From positions 5,046,976-5,110,975 of the forward strand of contig CM038215.1 of the NCBI GenBank assembly GCA_021442155.1: 64,000 bases of DNA, written 5' to 3'. This document shows positions 47,721 through 59,725 of this stretch, in pieces; position 1 is the stretch's first letter; the number at the start of each line of letters is the position of its first letter. The notes beneath the pieces are model-generated. The model did not search any database. It was not told the DNA's origin and saw only the letters and a list, made by a program, of their open reading frames with translations. This DNA comes from Cymbidium sinense (lineage: Eukaryota > Streptophyta > Magnoliopsida > Asparagales > Orchidaceae). The translations under genes were made by a program, and so were the position numbers.

Positions 47721-48884
47721 AGGGTTTTGTGGTTTTAGGATTTAGGTTTATTTTAGGGGGTTTAGGGTTTTTCATTTTAATATTTCTTTAAATTCAAACC
47801 AATAGTTTAGGTTTATCAGTTTATTTTTAATTTTATTATTTTATTTTTATTTTGGTTCACATTTAATTTATTTTATTTAGTTTAGTTTATTGAATTTTGT
47901 TTACATTTTATTTAGTTTATTTTTTTTAAGTGGATTAGATTTAGGTTTAAGTTTATTTTTAGTTTTATTTTATTTTATTTTATTTTATTTTATTTTTAGT
48001 TAAAATTTTATTTTATTTTTTATGTTTAGTTTTGTGTTTATTTTATATTTTTAGGTTTTTGTTTTACATTTTATTTTAGGTTTTTTAGTTTATTTTTTTT
48101 TATAGTTTAGGTTTATTTTAGTTTATTTTATTTTGTTTATTTTTGGTTTGTTAGTTTTATTTATTTTTAGTTTAGGTTTTATTTATTTTATTTTTATTAT
48201 TTTATTTAGGTTTATGATTTTGTTTAGTTTATTTTAGGTTTTATTTTTTAATTTATTTTTGGGTTTTATTTTTTGGTTTATTTTTTATGTTTAGGTTTTT
48301 ATTTATTTCTTTTAATTTATTTTAGGTTTAGTTTTATTTTTTAGATTTATTTTTTATTTAGTTAGGTTTTATTTATTTTATTTTAGTTTATTTTATTTAT
48401 TATATTTCTTTTAGGTTTAGGTTTAGGTTTTATTTTATGTTTATTTTATTTTTTTTAATTATTTATTTGGTTTTTTCATTTTTTTATTTTATTTTATTTT
48501 CATTTTATTTAGTTTTAGTTTAGGCTTTTAGGTTTTAGGTTTAGGGTGTAGGGTTTAGCATTTAGGTTTTATTTGGTTTAGGGTGGGACTTTAGGGTTTT
48601 GTGGTTTAGGTTTTTCTATTTATTTTATATTTTTTATATTTTATTAAATCTAAATATTTTTATTTAGTTTATTTTATTTTATAGTTATTTATTTAGGTTA
48701 TTATTTATCTTTATTAATTAGTATTTTTAGTTAGGTTAAGTTTTTTTTTGGTATTTAGTTCCATTTTATTTTTTTAAGTTTATCTTAAATCATGTTGTTT
48801 TTTGATTTTATATTTTAGGTGCCATTTTAGTTTTAGTTATGCCTATTTTATCTAAAGAGCCTATGTTTAGTTTATCTGCCCAGA

Positions 48885-49095
48885 TACTCTTGATTTTGAG
48901 CTCAGGCCCAGGTCACCTCAGGCCTGCCTTGGTCAGGGTTTCAGGCACAGATCTTGTGGATCTAGGCCCAGGATCTGGTCAGGGCCTAGTGCCAGTCCGT
49001 GAGCTCCATGGCCTATGGTCTTGCCTTGGCTCAGTGGCCAGGTCCAGTGGCCTTGGTTTTTTCAGGCCTAGGCCTAAAGCCAGGGTCAGTGGATT
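48885..49095 (+). repeat. GC-rich variant patch in the satellite
   Basis: About 210 bases of CAGGCCTGCC and GGCCCAGGATCTGG-like sequence inside AT-rich spacer. An open frame of 87 codons crosses it only because local composition lacks T-rich stops. The repeated CAGG/CCTGG character again fits miscalled telomere repeat. Confidence 0.55.
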
Positions 49096-50061
49096 AGTTT
49101 AGGTTTGGTTTATTTAGGGTTTTAGGGTTTAGGTTTAGGCTTAGGGTTTATGATTTAGGGTTTTTGGCTCATTTAGGCCTATTTAGTTTTTAGTTAGTTT
49201 GGTTTAGCATTTGGGTTTGGGTTTTAGGTTTAGTTTTTAGTAAGTTTACTTTTATGGTTTTAGGGTTTATGATTTGGTTAAGTTTAGGTTTGATTTAGGT
49301 TTAGGTTTGGGTTTTTTTTTAGAACTAGTTTATGTTATTTAGTTTATTTTAATTTTTTTTTTAATTAATTTTTATTTTTTTTATTTTGATTTAGGTTTAT
49401 TTTTTTTATCTATTTAGTTTATTTATTTTAGTTTAATTTTTTGGTATTTAGGTTTATTTTAGTTTAATTTTCTTTCATTTTTATTTATTTTATTTAGTTT
49501 AGCTTTGATTTTATTTTATTATTTTTTTGTTTAGGTTTATTTTAGGATTTTTAGTTTAAGGTATGCTTTATTTTATTTAGTTTTAGGTTTTTATGTTTAT
49601 GTTTTTAAGTTTTATTTTATTTTATTTATATTTATTTTATATTTTATTTTAGGTTTTTATTTTGGTTAGTTTATTATTGTAGTTTAGGTTTTATTTATTT
49701 TATTTAAATTAGTTTTTATTTTTTATTTTATTTTATTTTTAGGTTTAAGTTGGGGTTTTAGTAGTTTATCTATTTTATTATTATTTATTTTAGTTTTTTT
49801 AATTAATATTTTTGTTATTTTAATTTAGGTTTGATTTGGTTTATGTGGTAGAGATAGTTGTAGGTTTAGGATTTTAGTTTGGTAGGGTTTTTTTGGGTTT
49901 AGGTCAGGTTTAGGTAGTAGGGTTTAGGGTTAGGGTTTAGGGTAGGTTTAGGGTTTTAGTGAGGTTTTTTAAATTTTTATCATTTATTGATTTGGTAGGT
50001 TTAGATATTAGGTTTAGGGTTCAAGTTTTAGTTTAAGGTTTTTTGATTTAATATTTTTTAA

Positions 50062-50452
50062 ATAGTGGACAAAGTCAGATTCAACATTGCTTCTTTTTGA
50101 TTTTATCAACCACGTAATAGACCAAGTTTTCTAGGACACAAGTGATGATATACATCAAAATTTAACACGCATAGGGCAAATCAAAAAACCTAAATAACTG
50201 GAATCATCTCTACTGTTAATATAGTTCCATAAGTAGCAGTCGATTGTTCTTAGTTTTATCAAACCACCTGCCTCTAGTAGCGGATCCATCATCATATCTC
50301 GATCTTTTATTCAACAACCACTTAGTTTATATTTCCATTTATTTATACCATTTATATCTACCCCACTTCCATCCCCTTACCACTTTAGTTTTTCCATATC
50401 ATATTTTATTAGTTTGGCTGTGATGTTCTATTTAGGTTTTTATTAAGGCTTA
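50062..50452 (-). pseudogene. GRP retro-copy 7, strongly decayed
   Basis: Begins with a variant of the shared end (TAGTGGACAAAGTCAGATTC), followed by TTTATCAACCACGTAAT, CAAGTTTTCTAGGACACAAG and a decayed glycine tail. It ends near GTTTTTATTAAGGCTTAAG. The lead-in GGGTTCAAGTTTTAGTTTAA matches the lead-in of copies 1 and 2. Confidence 0.6.
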
Positions 50453-53004
50453 AGTTGTGTATTTGTTTTTTTTAGAGTTTTATTTTTTAATTTATTTTGT
50501 AATTTTAGGTTTAGGTTTATTGTTTAGTTTAGGTTTTAGGATTATAATTTGGGGCTCAAGTTTGTGGTTTAGGGTTTAGTTTTTAGGTTTATTCTTTTAT
50601 GGTTTAGGGTTTGTTTGAGTTTAGGGTTAGGGTTTATGATTTAGGCTTTTAGTTTTTTTTAGGGTTTAGTTAGTTTTTTATTTAGTTTTGGGTTTAAGAT
50701 TTTTTAGGGTTTTAGGATTAATGATTTAGGTTTTTTTTTACAAAATCAATTTAGTTTATTTATTTATTATAGTTTATTTTATTTATTTTAGTTTATTTTA
50801 TTTTTATTTTTATTTAGGTTTATTTTCTTTATTTTATTTAGTTTATTTATTTTAGGTTTATTTATTTTAGTTTATTTTTATTGTTTTATTTTTTAGTTTA
50901 TGTTTATTTTAATTTATTTTAGTTTTATTTTATTTAGAGTTTATTTTAGTTTTAGGAGGGTTTAGTTTAGTTTTATAGTATTATTTATTTAGTTTTTTTT
51001 TAGTTTAGTTAGTTTTTGGGTTTTAGTTTATTTATTTTTTTTTAGTTTATTTATTTTTAGGTTTTTATTATTTTATTTAAATTTATTTTAGTTTATTTTT
51101 TTAGGTTTAGGTTTTTAGGTTTTATTTTTTGTTTTTTAATTTAATTTTATAATGTAAATATTTAGTTTATTTAATATATTTTATTTATTTAGTTTATTAT
51201 TTATTTATTTAGTTTATTTTATCTTTATTTTAGATTTTTTATTTTTTTATTTTTATTTAGTTTAGTTTATTTATTTTAGGTTTATTTATTTTAGTTTATT
51301 TTTATTAGTTTATATTTAGGTTTTAGTTTAAGTTTATTTTTTTTAGTTGAGTTTTATTTTAATTTTAATTTTTTGGTTTAGGTTTTATTTCTTTTATTTT
51401 TTAAGTTTAGGTTTTAATTTATTTTAGGTTTAAGTTTTGTTTTTATTTTAGTTTAGGTTTAATTTTTAGTTTAGTTTTTTTAGTTTATTTTATTTTATTT
51501 TATTTAGTTTAGGTTTTTTATTTTTTTTAGTTTAGGTTTGGGTTTATTTTATTTTATTTTATTTTTATTTATATTTTTTTTTTTTTGTTTTGTTTTATTT
51601 TTATTTTTTTTATTTTTTTAGTTTATTTTATTTTTTTAGGTTTAGATTTTATTTAGTTTTTTTATTTTATTTCATTTTAGGTTTATTTTATTTTATGTTT
51701 ATTTTATTTTATTTAGATTTTATCTTATGTTTATTTTATTTTTAGTTTAGTTTAGGTTATTTTTATTTTATTTTAGTTTATTTTAATTTTAATTTTAAGT
51801 TTAGGTTTTTTTTAGGTTTTTATTTTTTTTTATTTTATTTTATTTAGGTTTAGGTTTTTTATTTGATTAAGTTTAGGTTTTAGGTTTACTATTTGTTTTA
51901 GTTTAGAGTTTTTTTTTTTAATTTAGTTTAAGTTTATGTTTATTTAGTTTATTTTATTTTTTATTTTATTTAGGTTTATTTTATTTATTGTTTAGTTTAT
52001 TTATAGTTTAGTTTTATTTTAGTTCACTTTTTTAGATTTTAGTTTAAGTTTATGTTTATTTTAGTTTAGTTTTATTTTATGTTATTTTTATAGGATTTTA
52101 TTTTATTTTTTAGTTTTTTTATTCTTAGGTTTAGTTTTAGGTTTTATTTTTAGTTTAGGTTTATTTATTTAGTTTATTTTATTTTATTTTAGTTTAGGTT
52201 TATTTTATTTTAGGTTTTTTTTATTTATTAGTTTAGTTTATCTTAGTTTAGGTTTATTTTATTTATTTTAGGTTTAGGTTTTTTTTTTAGTTTTAGGTTT
52301 GATTTTATTTATTTTATGTTTTATTTTAAATATTTTGGGTTTAAGTTTCATTTATTTTAGTTTGTTTTTATTTTAGGTTTAATTTAATTTTAAGTTTAGT
52401 TTTATTTTATTTTACATTTTTTTATTTTTTTATTTTTATGTTTATTTTAGTTTTGTTTTTTAATTTAATTTTATTTTCTTTTTAGGTTTTGGTTTAGGTT
52501 TAGGTTTATTTTATGTTTTATTTTGTTTAATTTTTTCATTTTATTTATTTTAGTTTTTATTTATTTTATTTTTAGGTTTTATTTATTTAGTTTATTTTTT
52601 ATTTTTATTTTATTTTATTTAGGTTTTTATTTTATGTTTATTTTATGTTTTATTTTTATTTTAGTTTAGGTTTATTTATTATTTTATTTTATTGTGTTTA
52701 TGGTTTAGTTTAATTTATTTTTTTTTTTATTTTTATTTATTTTAGTTTAGTTTTGTAGGCTAGTTTTATTTTATTTTGTTTTTTATTTTAGGTTTAGTTT
52801 TTTATTTTTTTATTTATTTTATTTTTGGTTTATTATGATATATTTTAAATTTTATTTTAAGTTTATGTTTTTTTTATTTATTTTAGGTTTTTTTTTAGTA
52901 TAGGTTTTAGGTTTTATTTTTTATTTATTTTAGGTTTATTTTGGTTTATTATGGTTAGTTAGGGTTTAGGTTTGATTTTAGGGTTTAGGATTTAGGTTTA
53001 AGGT

Positions 53005-53610
53005 CTTTTTTATAAAAAAAAAACAAGCAACCCGACAGTTTAGGTTTATTTAGTACTTAGTTTATTTTTTTATTTATCTTAGTTTAGAGTTTAGGTATGG
53101 TTTAGGGTTTTTAGTGTTTAGTTTAGGATTTAGGGTTTATGGTATAGGTGGGCAGTGGGTTTATTTAGTTTCAGTTTAGGGTTTAGGGTTTAGGCTTTAA
53201 GGTTTAGGATTTTTAGTGGATTTGGTTTGTGGTTAGTTTAGGTTTGTGTGTCATCAGGGTTTAGGGTTTAGTAGGGTTATTTTTTGGGTTGAGGTTTAGT
53301 TTTTTTTTTTTTGTTTTTTTAGGTTTATGTTTTAGGTTTTATTTTAGGTTTTTAGGTTTTTTAAACCCAGTTTAGTTTTATTTAGTTTAGTTTTTGTTAT
53401 GTTTTTTATATCTTTAGTTACACCATTTTATTTTATTTTATTTTTGGTTTAGTTTTTTTTAGTTTAGGTTTAGATTTTATTTTATTTATTTTTTTATTTT
53501 TAGGTTTATCAGCTTTAGTGTTTAGGATTTTGGATTTATGGTTTAGGGTCTTTTATAAAAAAAATTAAGTAAACCCGACAGTTTATGTTTATTTAGTCAC
53601 TTAGTTTATT
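53005..53610 (+). repeat. Short satellite unit bounded by two hinges of a CCGACAG subtype
   Basis: Hinges at about 53,012 and 53,563 share AACCCGACAGTTTA or its close variant and then GTTTATTTAGT and CACTTAGTTTATTT-like words, not found elsewhere in the window. They bound a unit of about 550 bp, so this looks like a local tandem duplication of a variant unit. Confidence 0.6.
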
Positions 53611-56600
53611 TTTATTTATCTATCTTTAGTTTTAGCTTTAGGGTAGGGTTTAGGGTTTAGTTTGTGGTTAGGGTCAGCTTAGTGGTTTAGAGTTTAGCTC
53701 AGTTTAGGCCTTTTTTTAGGGTTTTAGGGTTTTGGGTTTTGGGGTTGGGCCTAGTGTTTGGGTTTAGGTGTTTATTTTAGGGTTTGGGTTTGGGTCAGAG
53801 GTTTGTTAGGGGTTTAGGTTAGGGTTTAGGTTTAGGATTTAGGGTTTATAATAGGGTTACCTAGGGTTGTGTTTTTTTTTATTTTTTTTAAAATAATTTA
53901 AATTGATAGGCTTAGGTTTATTTATTTTATTTAGTTTATTATTTATTTATCTTAGTTTACTTTATTTTTTTATTTAGGTTTATTTTTTAATTTTAGTTTT
54001 TTTAATTTATTTATTATAAATTTATTTATTTTAGTTTAGGTTTTTAATTTTAGTTTATTTTTTAGGTTTAGGTTTAGTTTAGGTTTATATTTTGGTTGAG
54101 TTTTATTCTTATTTGATTTTTTTGTTTTATTTTAGGTTTAGGTTTAGTTTTTTTTATTTTATTTTTTTAGGTTTAGATTTTAGGTTTTATTTTATTTTTT
54201 TAGGTTTATTTTTTTAATTTAGGTTTAGGTTTATTTTAGTTTATATTTTATTTTCTTTTTTTTGTTTAGTTTATTTGGTTTAGGTTTATATTTTATTTTA
54301 TCTTAGTAATTTATTTAGTTTAGGTTTTAGTTTATTTTATTTTATTTATTTATTTTTTATTAGGTTTAGGATTTTTTTTTTTAGGTTTAGGTTCATTTTT
54401 TTTATTTTATTTTATTTAGTTTTTATTATAATTTGTTTTAGGTTTATTTAATTTTATTTTAAGTTTAGTTTTTATTATAATTTTATTTATTTCATTTTAT
54501 TTTATTTTTAAGTTTAGGTTTATGTTTGGGATTTAGGGTTTAGGGTTTTTTTTAAATTAATTAAACTAGTAGGTTTAGGTTTATTTAGTTTATTTTATTT
54601 ATTTTAGTTTATTTCATTTTATTTTTATTTAGGTTTATTTTTTATTTTATTTAGTTTAGTTTTAAATTTTTATTTTAGTTTATTTTGGTTTAAGTTGATG
54701 TTTATTTTTAGTTTAGTTTTACTTTTATTTTATTTTAGGTTTAGGTTTATTTTTTATTTTATGTTTAGGTTTAGGTTTTATTTTTTATTTTTTTTAGGTT
54801 TAGGTGTTTGTATTTTAGGTTTATTAGGTTTTATTTTTTTTTTAGGTTTAGATTTATTAATTTAATTTAATTTTTTTTTTATTTAGTTTAGGGTTTAGGT
54901 TTAGTTTATTTTAGGTTTAGTTTTAGATTTTATTTATTCCAGTTTAGTTTATTTTAGTTTAGGTTTAAGTTTATTTTATTTTGTTTATTTTAAGTTTAGG
55001 TTTTTTTCTTAGCTTAGTTTTGGTTTATTTTTTATTTATTTTTATGTTTTATTTTTAGGTTTATTTTAAGTTTAGGTTTTATTTAGTTTTATTTTATTTT
55101 ATTTTAGGTTTATTTTATTTTTTATTTTAGGCTTAGGTTTTGTTTTATTTTATCTTGTTTAAGTATAAGTTTTTTTTAATTTATTTTTTTTATTTAAGTT
55201 TGGTTTTTGGTGTTGGGTATAGGGTTCTTTAGGCTTTAGGATCTGGGTTTAGGCTTAGGGCCTAGGGTTTAAGATTTTGGTTTAGGGTTTAGGGTTTAGG
55301 GTTTAGGGTTAGGGCTCAGGTTTAGTGTTAGGGTGCATAGGGTTTGTCAGGATTTAGTTTAGTTTAGTTTATTTTATTTTATTTTATTTAATTTAGGTTT
55401 AGGTTTTATTTATTTATAGGTTTAGGTTTTTTTTAGTTTAGGTTTTTTATTATTTTATTTTATTTTATTTTATTTTATTTTTTTTATTTCACATTTTAGT
55501 TTATTTAGGTTTTTATTTTTAAGTTTATTTTATTTTAGTTTTAGATTTTATTTATTTATTTTGTTTAGTTTTATTTTATTTTTATTTTAGGTTTTAGGTT
55601 TTACATTTTATTTTATTTTATTGAATTTTGATTTAGGATATTTATTTATTTTAGTTTTGATTTTATTTAATTTAGGTTTAGATTTTTTAGATTTTAGGGT
55701 TTAGGTAGTGGTTTAGGGTTTATGGTAGGGTGTAAGCTTTAGGGTTTGGGGGTTTAGGGTTTATGGTTTAGGTTTTGGGTTTAGGGTTTAGGATTTTGGG
55801 TTTTAGGGATTATGCTTTAGGGTTAAGTTTAGGTTTAGGGTTTTAGCCTGATTTGGGGAGAGTTTAGGGTTGTAGGGTAGGTTTAGAGTTTAGGATTAAG
55901 AGTTTAAGGTTATTTTTTTAAAAAATTAAGTAAACCAATAGGTTTAGGTTTATTTAGTAAATTTAGTTTATTTATTTATTTTAGTTTACTTTATTTTTAT
56001 TTTTATTTAGGGTTAGTTTTTATTTACATTTAGTTTAGTTTATTTATTTTAGTTTAAGTTTTTTATTTTAGTTTATTTTTTAGGTTTAGGTTTAGGTTTA
56101 TTTTAATTGAGTTTTATTTATATTTTATTTTAGGTTTAGGTTTATTTTATATTTTTTTAGGTTTAGTTTTATTTTCTTAAGTTTAGGTTTTAGTTTTTAT
56201 TTTAGGTTTATTTTTAGGTTTTATTTTTTTGTTTATGTTTTGGTTTATTTTTAGTTTATTTTATTTCTTTTAGTTTAGGTTTAGTTAATTTTAGGTTTAG
56301 GTTTAGGTTTTATTTATTTTAGTTTAGGTTTTGATTTATTTTTTATTTTTATTTTAGGTTTAGGTTTTCTTTTAGTGTTTAGGTTTTATTTTTTTATTTA
56401 TTTTTAGCTTTATTTAGGTTTAGGTTTTTATTTAGTTTTTATTTTATTTTATTTTATTTTAGGTTTATTTATTTTTATTTTAATTTTAGTTTTTATTTTA
56501 TTTAGATTTTTTATTCTTAGGTTTATTTTATTTTATAGTTTAGTTCAGGTTTTATTTATTTTATTTTAGTTTTTTTATTTTTTTATTTAATTTTTTTTAA

Positions 56601-56670
56601 GTTTAGGTCTAGGTTTTAGTTTAGGTTTTTTATTTTTAGGTTTTAAGGTTTAGGATTTATGATTTTTTTT

Positions 56671-58270
56671 GGGGAACCATGTAGGAGAATTTTATTACCA
56701 CAAAAGGGGTTAAAGGTCCTTAGGGGATAAAATCAAGATCTACACTCAAAGAGCTACAATCACTAGAGAATGAATATCTAAGCACAACCATAAAATAGAA
56801 AGAAAAGTAAAGAGAAAAGAAAAATAGTAAGAGAAACAAAAGTAACCAAAAGGAGAAGCTAGAGGACGACCTTCTCAAAGAAAAGTTATGAAGATGAGAG
56901 AAGCATATGCCACCTAAAGAAAAGAACCCAAGGAAACAAAATAGAACCCGCAAACATTTAGAGAAAGAAATTAGCAGTGAGAAATATAATAACTAAAGAA
57001 ATAAATGAGAGTGAAAACTAGAGAATTGTGTGAAGGAAGGCTTAGGCTCAGTCACACAAGAATGGGGTAGCCGCAAGCATGTGCATTCAAACTTCAAAGG
57101 AAGGGTTACATCACAAATGCTACTACCAGCCAAATTATGAGTGAAATCATCCCAACCATCATAGCCTACATACCTGGGGGAAGGCAGCTACCACTGGATG
57201 AAAATCATTTGATCTTTAATGCCTGTATAAAAAATAATGGCAAAATACACTATAGAAGGAAAGGAAACACAATTCAGCCAGACAAAGGATGCAACCAATC
57301 TTTTGAAAGAACAACACCACCTATGTATTCCAACATAACATGTGAAAGAGTTGCCAACACAAACCTCTGCCTAGATTACTCATCATGGCAAGGAAAACAC
57401 CCCATAGTGATGAAAGCCAATTAAAACAAAAGGTGTTAACATCCACCTATTAATTAGATCATACCAATAATTTTACAAGTCTAATAGAGCCAAGAGCTCA
57501 GCTAATAGATAAACCCATACAATAAAAGCACAAGTAATGAGGCTAACCGAACAATAATTAATAGAATAAAAGGGCAGGTAGGAATCCAATAGAAAAAATA
57601 GCCTGTTGAACGTCATATCCCGATAATCCATTCAACCGATAGCCAATACAACAAACTAAATAGTTAACCAATAGAAGAGAATGTAGGAAGTTTCATTATA
57701 GAATTGAGACATGTTAGGAATCAAAAAATATATAGCCCAAAAATCCATCATGTGTAGGAAAATAGTCAAACTGCTAAGCAAACAACAACAACAATATCAA
57801 AAGGAAAAGGTGACCAAAAGAAATCCCAACCATGTAGAGAAATAGCAGTAATCACAAAACTAAAAAGAGAAAGGGAAACAATGAACATAATCAGCAAAGT
57901 AACTAATTGATCCTTGAGGGTTGAGAAAAGGAGTAGAACCTAGTAGATCCAAAGGAAACAAGTTTACCCATGAAAGTGGGCTATCAGTAAATAAAATTAG
58001 AAGCCAAGATGTTGAAAAAACAAATAGTAGGTAAGCAATAGATGAGGTAGAAGAGCCAAATACCACCAGTACAGAATAACCATGAAAAGGCAGGATGTAA
58101 GTGCAGCAAAAAATCAAGAAGAGGAGAGTGCAGATCAAGGAAAATAGAAAGAGGAAAATACAGACAAACCAAATAGTTAACTGAGCAGACAACATCATAA
58201 TGTAACTTAGTTTCTGAGGTAAGGTAAATTAGACTTTTCCAAATTAATCAAACCACACAATTGTTTTGAA
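56671..58270 (-). other. L1 3' untranslated region
   Basis: T-rich on the sense (minus) strand, about 1.6 kb with no conserved protein. Open frames here (for example 57,860-58,198 minus and 57,137-57,424 plus) show only composition bias. Ends in a polyadenylation signal and a short A tail at 56,663-56,696. Confidence 0.65.
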
Positions 58271-58279
58271 AGACTAGAA

Positions 58280-58740
58280 TGATCATAAAGGTGAGCACCT
58301 CTAATTTGGAACCTAAATTAGCAAGATAGTCAGCACAAGCATTTCCTTCCCGCCAAATGTTAGTGACTTTAAAAGACTGAGAGAGGACCTCTAGTATGAT
58401 TAAGGAGGTAGTATAAATCGTGTTTCCACCTTGGTGGAAGTCAACATATCAATGAGCAAAAGTGCATCCACTTCAATCCAAATATTGTGCCAACCTTTTT
58501 GCAAACAAATCTCTATATCTTTGTTAATAACCTTAAATTCAACAAAGATAACAGAACAAGCTTTAAGGGGGTAGATAAAAGCACAAACGACACTACCTTT
58601 AATGTTTCTGAAAATGCCACCTCAACCAAAAGAATTTTGAGTGACAGAGCCATTAGTATTAATTTTGATAATATTGTTATGAGGCTTTCTCCAATATAAG
58701 CTTATCTTCTTTCCAGTTGGGGATCTCAGGGAAGCTAAGA
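58280..58740 (-). pseudogene. L1 RNase H remnant with altered catalytic Asp
   Basis: Minus strand: NIIKINTNGSVTQ near 58,645-58,690, where plant L1 RNase H normally reads N-x-D-G-S, so the first catalytic Asp is Asn here. WIEVDALLLIDML (about 58,440-58,480) keeps the second Asp. KVTNIWREGNACADYLAN (about 58,320-58,375) is the usual C-terminal part. At least one frameshift occurs between these blocks. Confidence 0.8.
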
Positions 58741-58789
58741 CCTAGCTTGTTGGCCACAAATTTGCACCCTTTAAAGTGGTTGTTAGTAA

Positions 58790-59650
58790 TTAAGCTAGCA
58801 TTACATAAGCACAAATTTTTTCTTTAGTTCTAGAAATAATCCGGTTATGGTTCATAGGGATACCACGATGTTCATTTTTGTCCATCCATATGAACCATAT
58901 AAGAGTGATAGCAGTACTTACTTTAATATGACCTTTCATAGTTTTATGAAAATAAACATCAAGAAGTTGACATAAGGATAAAGAACCATGAAAATGGTTA
59001 ATATTGAAAAGTTCATCATACCAAACCCACAATTTGGAGGCAATAGCTCCATTAACAAAAACATGATTCACATTATCAATGTGAAAATAGCAATAGAATT
59101 TGGAAGGCAACTGAAAGCCTTTTCCCCACATCAAAGAGTCCATCGGAATGAAATTTTTCAGAATTCTCCAAATAAGGTCAGATTAGGAAATAGGGATAAT
59201 GTTATTCAAAATTTTAAAAAACACATTTGAGAAGCCATGCGCTTCTCTAATATGATTCCAAACCTCTTAAAAATAAAATCACCATTATGAGATAGCTTAA
59301 AAAGAATCTTATCAAGCTTGTTAGAAATGATAGGAATGTTAGTGAATTTATCTAAGAGAGAAATAGGAATATAATTAGTGAGTTTACTATTATTCCAATT
59401 ATTATTAATCCAAAAAGAGTTCACTTTAATAGCAGCATGAGAATGTGTAGATAAGAAATCATCAATAGAACCACTACCAAACCAATTGTCTTGCCAAAAG
59501 AAAGAAGATCCAGAGTTAACCCCCCAAGATATAAGGGATTCAGCTTCCCATTTGATGGAGCAAAGTCTTTTCCAGATAGGGGAGTCACCCACTTTGTAAG
59601 GGAAAATAAGAGGATGCTTACCCTGGCAGTATTTCGTAGTCATGAAGTTT
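58790..59650 (-). pseudogene. L1 zf-RVT-like region remnant
   Basis: Two open stretches (59,206-59,643 and 58,790-59,143) separated by a frame change. The first has PIWKRLCSIKWEAE and SSFFWQDNWFG, the conserved W-rich segment after plant L1 RT. The second has HIDNVNHVFVNGAIASKLWV, in which Cys residues of the usual C-x-x-C...H-x-F-x-x-C knuckle have been lost, and LIWFIWMDKNEHRG. Confidence 0.75.
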
Positions 59651-59725
59651 GCCCAAAGACTATTATTACTCCTAAAATTTCACCAAAGTTTATGAGAAAA
59701 ATTAGTAATAGCTTCACAAATTGAC

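Larger units (their letters stand above)
44905..56662 (+). repeat. Telomere-derived satellite, G-rich, more decayed
   Basis: Same words as 1-30,520, but the spacers are simpler (long TTTATTTT stretches at 46.7-48.8, 49.3-49.8 and 50.7-52.9 kb) and the heptamer blocks fewer. Hinge copies at about 53,012, 53,563, 53,890, 54,552 and 55,924. Holds GRP copies 4-7 and GC-rich patches at 47.4-47.7 and 48.9-49.1 kb. The landmark word ATTCTTAGGTTTATTTTATT (56,514) is shared with units near 7,905 and 9,160, confirming common origin. No host gene is seen. Confidence 0.8.

Noticed and set aside
48839..49102. 87-codon open frame rich in Ser/Gly/Leu
   Set aside because: It spans a GC-rich variant patch of telomere-like repeat. 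There is no recognisable domain and it starts in spacer sequence.
57137..57424. 95-codon plus-strand frame and a 112-codon minus-strand frame at 57,860-58,198
   Set aside because: Both lie in the L1 3' UTR, show only compositional bias and carry no conserved motif.
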